DNA of 64,000 nt from the NCBI GenBank assembly GCA_959347315.1, contig OY365817.1, positions 7,189,731 through 7,253,730 on the forward strand. The letters are read 5' to 3'. This stretch comes from Bimastos eiseni. Taxonomy: Eukaryota > Annelida > Clitellata > Crassiclitellata > Lumbricidae. The notes under the pieces were generated by a model. The model made no database searches, was not told the origin of the DNA, and worked only from the letters and a program-made list of their open reading frames with translations. Position 1 is the stretch's first letter. Each line of letters opens with the position of its first letter. The position numbers and the translations under genes were made by a program. Of the stretch, positions 56,160 through 64,000 are shown one piece after another.

Positions 56160-58365
56160 GTCCTTTGCAGCTTTACATTGTGTACAATGTGTATCCTTTG
56201 CATGCGCATAGTGTGTCCTTTGCACGTGTACAGTGTGTCCTTTGCATCTGCACAGTGTGTCCTTTGCAACTATACAGTGTGTCCTTTGCAGCTGTACAGT
56301 GTGTCCTGTGCATCTGTACAGTGTGTCCTTTGCATCTGCACAGTGTGTCCTTTGCAACTATACAGTGTGTCCTTTGCAGCTGTACAGTGTGTCCTGTGCA
56401 TCTGTACAGTGTGTACTTTGGAGCTGTACAGTGTGTACTTTGGAGCTGTACAGTGTGTCCTTTGCAGCGGTACAGTGTGCCCTTTGCAGCTGTACAGTGT
56501 GTCCTTTGCATGTGTACAGTGTGTCCATGGCATGTGTACAGTGTGTCCTTTGCAGCTGTACAGTGTGTCCTTTGCAGCTGTAATGTGTGTCCTTTGGATC
56601 TTTACAGTGTGTCGTTTGGATCTTTACAATGTGTCCTTTGAAGTTGTACAGTGTGTCCTTTGCATGTGTACAGTGTGTGCTTTGCAACTGTACTGTGTGT
56701 TTTTTGCAGCTGTACAGTGTGTCCCTTGCAGCTGTACAGTGTGTCCTTTGCAGCTTTGCGGTGTGTCCTTTGCAACTGTGCAGTGTGTCCTTTGCAACTG
56801 TACAGTGTGTCCTTTGCAACTGTGCAGTGTGTCCTTTGCAACTGTACAGTGTGTCCTTTGCAACTGCACAGTGTGTCCTTTGCAACTGTGCAGTGTGTCC
56901 TTTGCAACTGTACAGTTTGTCCTTTGCAACTGTGCAGTGTGTCCTTTGCAACTGTACAGTGTGTCCTTTGCAACAGTACAGTGTGTCCTTTGCAACTGTA
57001 CAGTGTGTCCTTTGCAACTGTGTAGTGTGTCCTTTGCAACTGTACAGTGTGTCCTTTGCAACTGTACAGTGTGTCCTTTGCAACTGTGCAGTGTGTCTTT
57101 TGCAACTGTACAGTGTGTCCTTTGCAACTGTACAGTGTGTCCTTTGCAACTGTGCAGTGTGTCCTTTGCCTGTGTACACTGTGTCCTTTGCATGTGTACC
57201 GTGTGTCCTATGCATCTGTGCAGTGTGTCTTTTTAAGCTATACAGTGTGTACAGTGTGCCCTCTGCATCTGCACAGTGTGTCCTTTGCAGCTGTACAGTG
57301 TGTCCTTTGCATCTGTACCGTGTGTCGTTTGCAGCTGTACAGTGTGTCTTTTGCATGTGTACAGTGTGTCCTTTGCAACTGTGCAGTGTATCCTTTGCAT
57401 GCGCATAGTGTGTCCTTTGCACGTGTACAGTGTGTCCTTTGCAACTGCACAGTGTGTCCTTTGCAACTGTACCGTGTGTCGTTTGCAGCTGTACAGTGTG
57501 TCTTTTGCATGTGTACAGTGTGTCCTTTGCAACTGTACAGTGTGTCCTTTGCAACTGTGCAGTGTGTCCTTTGCAACTGTACAGTGTGTCCTTTGCAACT
57601 GTACAGTGTGTCCTTTGCAACTGTACAGTGTGTCCTTTGCAACTGTGCAGTGTGTCCTTTGCAACTGTACAGTGTGTCCTTTGCAACTGTACAGTGTGTC
57701 CTTTGCAACTGTGCAGTGTGTCCTTTGCCTGTGTACACTGTGTCCTTTGCATGTGTACCGTGTGTCCTATGCATCTGTGCAGTGTGTCTTTTTAAGCTAT
57801 ACAGTGTGTACAGTGTGCCCTCTGCATCTGCACAGTGTGTCCTTTGCAGCTGTACAGTGTGTCCTTTGCATCTGTACCGTGTGTCGTTTGCAGCTGTACA
57901 GTGTGTCCTTTGCATGTGTACAGTGTGTCCTTTGCATGTGTTACGTGTGTCCTTTGCATCTGTACAGTGTGTCCTTTGCAGCTGTACAGTGTGCTGTGTG
58001 TCCTTTGCATCTGCATAGTGTGTCCTTTGCAGCTGTACAGTGTGTCCTTTGCAACTGTACAGTGTGTCCTTTTCAGCTGTACAGTGTGTCCTTTGCAACT
58101 GTACAGTGTGTCCTTTGCATCTGTACAGTGTGTCCTTTGCAGCTGTACAGTGTGTTCTTTGCAACTGTACAGTGTGTCCTTTGCAACTGTGCAGTGTGTC
58201 CTTTGCAACTGTACAGTGTGTCCTTTGCAACTGTGCAGTGTGTCCTTTGCAACTGTACAGTGTGTCCTTTGCAACTGTACAGTGTGTCCTTTGCAACTGT
58301 GCAGTGTGTCCTTTGCAACTGTGCAGTGTGTCCTTTGCAACTGTACAGTGTGTAATTTTCAGCTA
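56160..58365. repeat. 22-bp minisatellite, about 100 copies, open in all six frames
   Basis: Unit core TTTGCAACTGTACAGTGTG plus TCC (22 bp), with variants at the AACTGT position (AGCTGT, ATCTGT, ATGTGT). Neither strand of the unit contains a stop in any frame. 22 is not a multiple of 3, so each frame repeats every 66 bp as a 22-residue unit. This explains open frames of up to 464 codons here. A block with rare variants (TGTGTACACT) recurs 559 bp apart (57171 and 57730). No start context or family resemblance suggests a real gene. Confidence 0.95.
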
Positions 58366-58374
58366 TAGAGTTTT

Positions 58375-59530
58375 CGACGCTGCTTTACTGTAACAGCATT
58401 GTATGCTAAAATTACTAAAAATAACTAAAAACTAAAATAACTTTTAGAAGCATAACGCCAATTTAATTTTAACATGCAATACTATGACATCATTCTAAAT
58501 TGTAAGTAGATTATGAACACTTGAACAGCTTATGATTAGGAATGATTCATATTATTCAAGTGTCGTCTTTATTGAAACGCATCCTGTAGCCTAATTAATG
58601 GATTCTCATTAATGCTGAACAAGATTTAGGCAAATTATAAGATGGAAGGACTATCCGTTGAACGTCCTTATAAAGACTTAGCGATGAGTGTATGTGTTAG
58701 AGCTCATGGTCACCATGGAAAGGCACTCGTTGGTCACCAACGAATGGACTTCTCGAGTGAATGTGACCTTCGACCTTGGACATTCGATTGTCTGTTCGTT
58801 CGTCTTGTCTTCCGGCCATAGCTTCTACGTCATAACTATATTCTAGCTCAGACATGGGGGTTGAGTTGACCTTTAGCCTCCGTGGCACTCTGCATCAGTC
58901 AACTTGGAAACTTAGTAGAGTTGCTAAGGAGTTCAGTTAGCTATAACTAATATCCGGGCGAAATCCTTATGGTTTGATAATTGCGTTTTATAAGGGATTA
59001 TAGACTTTTTGGTTCTTGTTACTTTTATTATATGGTTTTAGGAGTATTCTAGTATTCAGTTTCTGGCTTTCCGTATAACTACTTCTAAGTCGGTTTCGGT
59101 TTTCTGAATAACGTGATATTAGTTCGGTTCCGGTTGAGATTGCTAAGTGGTTCTGAGACAAAGCATAGGGATCGACGACCCTGTATCTGCACTTCTCTTT
59201 ATTACTTTCATTATTTGTAGGACATACTTACCAACCACCTCATATACTCATTAGTATCCAGTATAGGCATACTTGCCATTTGCTTATCATTTTCAACGAT
59301 GTTTTGGTGAAATATTTCAACAAGAACGCCAATTTGAATCACTATTTCTTATTGTCAATGTCAAAGTTAAATGTCGCCTCAGAAAACAATCCGACGGTCT
59401 GTCACGCAAGGGTATGGCATGATTCGCTAGGTGAAAGCGTTTCATACGACGCACATATCGTTTGCTTTTAATATTCCCTGCCGGCTAAACGCATGAATGC
59501 GTTTGAAAGTAAATTTTGCATGTCCATCTG
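58375..59530. other. Intergenic / 3' flank of the sHSP gene
   Basis: Unique-looking AT-rich DNA between the 22-bp array and the sHSP stop codon. No supported feature. Confidence 0.4.
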
Positions 59531-59532
59531 TC

Positions 59533-59781
59533 CTAGCGTTTACCGGGAAGAGCGACCTCTTCCGTTGTGACGTTGCATCGATAAAGTTGTTTATCCTTGA
59601 GAAGGATTTGAACTCCTAGCACTCCAGCCTTGTTCAATTCGTAGCTGACCTCGTCGACCTCGATGTGTTCGGGCAGCTGGAACTCCTTGCGCAGTTCATG
59701 GCGTGTCACCTGAGTCCCTTCGAGACCGATCTCCGCATCATACGATGCCCGGATGAGTAACCTCTGACCCTCAGCATCCAC
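59533..59781 (-). CDS. Two-domain sHSP, last exon (second part of ACD2 and C-terminus)
   Basis: Acceptor (minus) ttattatgtgcag, phase 0. Encodes VDAEGQRLLIRASYDAE, TRHELRKEFQLPEHIEVDEV and GVLGVQILLKDKQLYRC, ending EEVALPGKR and stop. The usual I-x-I/V C-terminal anchor motif of metazoan sHSPs is not evident. Confidence 0.88.
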   Translation of the reverse strand: MDAEGQRLLIRASYDAEIGLEGTQVTRHELRKEFQLPEHIEVDEVSYELNKAGVLGVQILLKDKQLYRCNVTTEEVALPGKR

Positions 59782-62700
59782 CTGCACATAATAATTATTA
59801 TGTACAACCTCTGTACAATTAAGTCATGCTCTTTCACGCATAACATAACTATGCACAACTGTCGTTTCACATTAACTCTTCACAAAGCTAAGAAGGTAAT
59901 AAATCACTCGCAGCGTACAAATTTGGACTGTATATCCAGTCTATTAATATGTATATATATATATGTTATATATATATACATATATATATATATAGGGCCT
60001 ATATAGAGGCTTGCTTTACTGCTTTCCGAATCTTTACCTATTTATTCCTCCCTTCTTCTGCCGTCTGTCTGTCCGTCCGTCTGTCATTCGGTCTATGCTT
60101 TCATCTGCTCAGATATGTCTCTTCCAACAATTTGCGTTGATGTGTACGGGTCATAATACATGTACATGTATAGTGCACACATTTTCTTTACCTTTAGGCT
60201 TTGTCTACACTGTGTCCGGAAATAAAGGGACTACCAATGATAATATAAAAATAAACAGTAAATTATCGTCGATTTAAAAAACTCCAAATTCATTTTAAGC
60301 CTCGCATATTTATCCACAAACATTTAATTTATGAACGCCCTGGTCAATAAAGTATGTCACAGTGACGTCTTTAAATTACAAAGTTAATGCATGGTAGGGA
60401 TTTGATCAGCTGGTCATTGATGCTTCTATTGACCAATGACACACGCGTCTTGAACACACATTGTAATCTAATATTACTCAACTATAAAAATAAATTCGAA
60501 ATAAATTCATGGCGGTGTATCGACAACATCTTAAAATAGTTTAAAATTCCGCAGATATACTATGAACAGTCTTTAATACTTGAATTGTTAAGAAAACTAT
60601 GTCATCATGACGTCATTATTGGACGACAGGAGCTATTATATGTAACTCATTGCTATGTCACGATTCTAACAGTGTTTAAATTTAAAAAATCGATGACTGT
60701 TTATTATTTATTTTCATATTATCATTAGGGGTTCCTTTATTTCCGGACACTGTGTATATCCGTGCAGCTGCATTCATTTTCCTACACTGGCAAAAGTAGT
60801 CCCTTCTCTGTCGCTGAAAGAAGTGCGGGGCGGCGTGCGACAGGGTTAGTGTGTCTAAACCGAGTGCTATGAGGCAAAAATCTGTGTCGAGGCTAGAACA
60901 AACGAAGCCACGCATATTTCATAGCCATGACCGCCTCTCAGGTTGTGGGTGGCTATACATTAAAGAACTGACATCCTTTGCTTCTTATAACTAAAGATCA
61001 TTAACATCTGATTAAGTACAATTGGATCTAATAAATCAGGATAGGAACAGATAAGATGGGATTAGATAAGATAGACTGAGAGAAGATAGGATGAGATAAG
61101 AAAGAATGAGAAGATAGAATGAGATAAGATAGAATGAGAGAAGATAGGATGAGATAAAACCGGAGAAGAGACAGACTAGGACCATGCTGAGTTTAGATGG
61201 ATCATAGCTCAGAAGCTGAAGCGTATCGGTCAGATGGGAAGGTGATTGGAACGAAAGACGAAGCCAGACTTCTTCATCTCTTGGCATGAGATCAGACGAC
61301 CGGACAGAACCGGATGCAGTTAGACTTCGTTCCATAGATGACTAATAGATGATTACTATTACTAATACATATCACCAAATCTGATGGATCTCTAATTTGG
61401 ATGTCGTAAATCATCCGTGAGAAGCAATTTGGAAATAGGAAATCAATTCTTCATGGGAGCAATGAGCAAGAAGTTACAGTGCATGCCTGCTATATGCGTA
61501 CCTTAAGATCATCCATTGTGAAATCCGGTCCAATCATTATTCCCAGTCGAATCAATCGTCTGCCATTTTCGGTGATAATAGGCACTGTTGCTGGTCCAGT
61601 TGGTTTCTGTTGAGAGGGAGGCAAATGGAATGGCATGGAGACGGTCAGTATGCCTCCCTCTGTCTGTTCACACTTGGTTGCGTCTACGTCCACGTTCTCC
61701 GGAAGGTCAATCTTGCGTATCATCGTCTTCCGAAAGAGAGCCGTTTCCCTATCATCAAGACCCTGTGCCTTTACCTGCAGTTGTCTATTCTCCACCTGGG
61801 AAATTCATTAATAATAAATAACAAAATATTATCGTTGCGCAACAACGTCCGTTTGCCTGTAGGGCGTTAAATTCCTATCTATAATCTATCTAAGGTCTGA
61901 ACAGACTTTCTTTCTGCATGGAATACTTGACAAAGCTTTGCTCACCTGTGACTATTCCTTCGCTTATTATAATTTAATCCAAATTCTAATTCTGATATCT
62001 AACGCTGACCGTTAAAATTCAACTTCTGTTATAACTAATCATCCGTTCATACTGTATGCACATAAAGGTTTGTCAGTTTTAAATCAAACGAACATATAAT
62101 AAGATATAATTCAAATTCTAAGCTAAAACAGATACTAATGACTTCTAACACGCAGTCCTCACAATGCACGATACATCGATTGATACCAAGTGAAGAAACA
62201 TCGTATTACGTCATCATATGAAACTTCCTTCTTTTCTCCAGAATGTTTGACCAAGTTAGATTATACCAAACGATGACTGCTACGCATCTCCTTCATTTAG
62301 AAAGGAACGCCATGTTTTAGAACATTATAACGCTATAGCGCCATCCCAGCAATTCCCCAAGTATTTCAATACCACCAATCTCCATAACTCCCTTTCCATT
62401 AATTGAATCCCTGCGAGTAATAAGCTGCATTCTCTTATGCTTGGTAGTGTGGTACATTTCAACACTTCCCTTATTAATGTTATTTTGCATAAAAACAGAC
62501 ACGTTCTATAAGACGGCAATATGAGGAGCAGCATCGTAATGATGACAGTGGTCATTGGTCAGATGGTCTATTTCCTTAGAGTTCAAATAGGCTGCGTGCA
62601 TGCAATGAATACCACATCATTTCAACTTTAGAAACAGATAGAATTCAATCTCAACTGGTGGTCAGTTTCGAAACGATAGAAGGTCCACAATGATTTGACC

Positions 62701-63808
62701 ACCAGATCAAACCATACAGTGGTCCTGCTCAATGCAGGACCAATGTTAGTCATAATGAACGACGTTAACCTTACACTTCCTGCCACAAGGTCAATCATTT
62801 AAGCATTCTTTGAGTTGACTCCAGATGCATCCAAAGACTCTCTACACCGCGTCTCAAAATAAACAGTGCAAAATTGTTTCTGTCAGAACTTCGTCAAATT
62901 TCCACCAATTTTAATCACGCTTACATTTTATTACTTGCAACTAACTATTTGACGACTGAATTAGCATGCAGTAAAGTAATACTTAGCAGAGTTTTTAATT
63001 GTTATGACATATCTGCTTAAAAGTGCTAGAATTGGTGTTCGAAATGTGCAGATGCTTACACGGACACAAGCGCCTAGACAATGATCGACTGGCCAAAGCG
63101 CGCCCACTCGCCCTGGGATACCCGGCTTTGGGGCAATAAGGCTGTCACGATAGTATGCCTCATTCAATTTGGCACCCAGCTCGATGAAATGGAGTTCAGA
63201 GTAGCCAAGTAATAAAATTTAAGCGTTATACAAAAAATGGGTACATCTGTTTAACAAGGTAGTGCGGAAATGTGAGTCAGGTGAGGTGGAAAGTTTTTAT
63301 ATATAGCATAAATTTTCAGCCACTTTTCCATCTACTTACCAAAAATTATTAAAATTGGTGGATATTTTACGAAGTTCTGACAGAAATAATTTTGCACAGT
63401 CTTTTTTGAGACACGGTGTATAACTGTATATGCAATTATGCCTGAAAAATCTGACAAAGCTTTGCTCACCTGTGAACCCACTCCTGGAAGTAATTTGATT
63501 ACTGTGTCCTCACTACTTTCTCCAATATACATCGTCTGCCCTGCAACTGGTTAACCTCGTGCCATGCAGAAGAAGCTCAGCAGACGTCACCTACGAAAAC
63601 CATACCTTTTTGCTTGTTACATTCGTACCTTGACCTCGATTTCGTCTGGTTGGAAGTGGTGGACGTCGAAGACAGCTCTAAGCCAGAGTCTTCCGTTTTC
63701 GTTTTCCACGTAGGCTGTGTCCACTGGTCGCTCCACTCCCTCTTTTCTCTGCTGCTCCGTAGACTTTATCACCAGGAACTTCCTCATCTCTGCTCTCTCT
63801 TCCTCGAT
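59533..63808 (-). CDS. Small heat-shock protein with two alpha-crystallin domains (3' three exons; 5' end beyond window)
   Basis: Minus-strand exons 63808-63629, 61795-61502 and 59781-59533 join in phase 0 and give about 240 residues to the stop. ACD1 runs from LWLRAVFDVHHFQPDEIEVK through ENRQLQVKAQ and KIDLPENVDVDATKC to GGILTVSMPF. ACD2 runs from RLIRLGIMIGPDFTMDDLKV through LRKEFQLPEHIEVDEVSYEL to AGVLGVQILL. Such proteins are ATP-independent chaperones that hold unfolding proteins. Two ACDs in one chain are known for flatworm p40-type sHSPs. The first exon(s) with the N-terminal region and promoter are to the right of the window. Confidence 0.87.
60208..60754. mobile_element. 547-bp Tc1/mariner-type MITE in the last sHSP intron
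   Basis: Tips CACTGTGTCCGGAAATAAAG (left) and the near-identical inverted right tip, with about 75-bp arms, each flanked by TA (60206-60207, 60755-60756). No transposase inside. TA duplication and CACTGTGTCCGGAAA-type ends fit non-autonomous Tc1/mariner elements. Confidence 0.85.
61040..61160. repeat. GATAAGATAGAATGA repeat
   Basis: Degenerate GATAAGATAGAATGAGA units in the last sHSP intron. Confidence 0.75.
61502..61795 (-). CDS. Two-domain sHSP, middle exon (end of ACD1, linker, start of ACD2)
   Basis: Acceptor (minus) aatttcccag, donor gtacgc at 61501; phase 0 at both ends, 98 codons. Encodes VENRQLQVKAQGLDDRETAL, KIDLPENVDVDATKCEQTE, a Pro/Gln linker (PPSQQKPTGPATVPII) and RRLIRLGIMIGPDFTMDDLK. 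Confidence 0.9.
61800..62840. other. sHSP intron sequence
   Basis: Unique-looking, apart from a 24-bp element at 61928-61951 that recurs at 63452-63475. Confidence 0.5.
62845..63418. mobile_element. 574-bp Tc1/mariner-type MITE in the upstream sHSP intron
   Basis: Tips CACCGCGTCTCAAAA and CACCGTGTCTCAAAA (right, inverted), arms of about 75 bp continuing through GTGCAAAAT and TTTCTGTCAGAACTTCGT, flanked by TA (62843-62844, 63419-63420). No transposase. A different family from the element at 60208-60754. Confidence 0.85.
63470..63535 (-). CDS. Candidate alternative or cryptic 66-bp sHSP exon
   Basis: On the minus strand a cag precedes ACG ATG TAT ATT, and an open stretch encoding TMYIGESSEDTVIKLLPGVG then SQ ends at CACAG followed by gtgagc, a strong donor. 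Both ends are phase 0, so it could be included between the two upstream exons, or its ATG could start an alternative transcript. Including it would add 22 residues inside ACD1, which is structurally awkward. Weak support. Confidence 0.25.
63629..63808 (-). CDS. Two-domain sHSP, first visible exon (N-terminal region and start of ACD1)
   Basis: Donor (minus) AAG then gtacga at 63628, phase 0. Encodes IEEERAEMRKFLVIKSTEQQ, RPVDTAYVENENGRLWLRAV and FDVHHFQPDEIEVK. The upstream edge is uncertain: acceptors gtgaaacag (exon from 63808) and atttgcag (exon from 63832) are both in phase 0. I prefer 63808 because the extra residues LVLLYVKQ are hydrophobic and unlike the charged stretch that follows. 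Confidence 0.8.
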
Positions 63809-64000
63809 CTGTTTCACATACAGTAAGACCAACTGCAAATTGATGATGTTGTCGCCATCAAAATACTCAGTGATATACCCAGAAGTTTAGCATCGGGGGT
63901 CTGAACAGAGTCTGGGGTAAAGATCCCAGTTGGATCGAGGGGTCTATTTTTTAAAGCTAAAGGCCTATATAGATTATCTCAGAAATTATATTAAGGTTTT

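Noticed and set aside
56160..58368. Open frames of 100-464 codons on both strands
   Set aside because: All come from a 22-bp unit without stop codons in any frame; six overlapping frames cannot all be genes, and none has a distinct start, domain or codon pattern.

Overview
The window is nuclear DNA of an invertebrate animal. It has spliceosomal genes with long introns, abundant non-LTR retrotransposon debris, tRNA-derived SINEs, Tc1/mariner-type miniature elements and a very heavy load of micro- and minisatellites. Nothing looks prokaryotic. A lachesin-like Ig gene plus a small heat-shock protein with two alpha-crystallin domains point to a protostome. The tandem-domain sHSP layout is best known from flatworms (schistosome p40 family), but the phylum cannot be fixed from this window.

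Layout. 1-13.4 kb: no recognisable host gene; microsatellites, a 475-bp perfect tandem duplication, a 13-bp minisatellite and a decayed minus-strand LINE (about 9.5-11.0 kb). 13.4-18.9 kb: a minus-strand cluster of three related restriction-like-endonuclease (RLE) retrotransposon copies bordered by TAA/TTA repeats; one has an intact 983-codon ORF. 19-25.4 kb: low-complexity DNA, a mariner-like relic with a transposase N-terminus, and a 56-bp minisatellite.

25.5-53.0 kb (plus strand): a nine-exon gene that I assembled by hand. It predicts 458 residues: signal peptide, acidic Tyr/Asp-rich segment, three Ig domains, linker and hydrophobic GPI-type tail, i.e. a lachesin/IgLON-like cell-adhesion protein. 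All splice phases agree. One junction needs a GC donor. The introns hold SINEs, LINE relics, MITEs and large minisatellites, several beginning just after splice donors.

53-59.5 kb: a decayed reverse transcriptase and a 2.2-kb array of a 22-bp unit that is open in all six frames. 59.5-63.8 kb (minus strand): the last three exons of the two-domain sHSP. Its two visible introns split the two domains at the same place, and each carries a TA-flanked miniature transposon. The 5' end lies beyond the right edge. The two host genes are convergent, with the 22-bp array between them.
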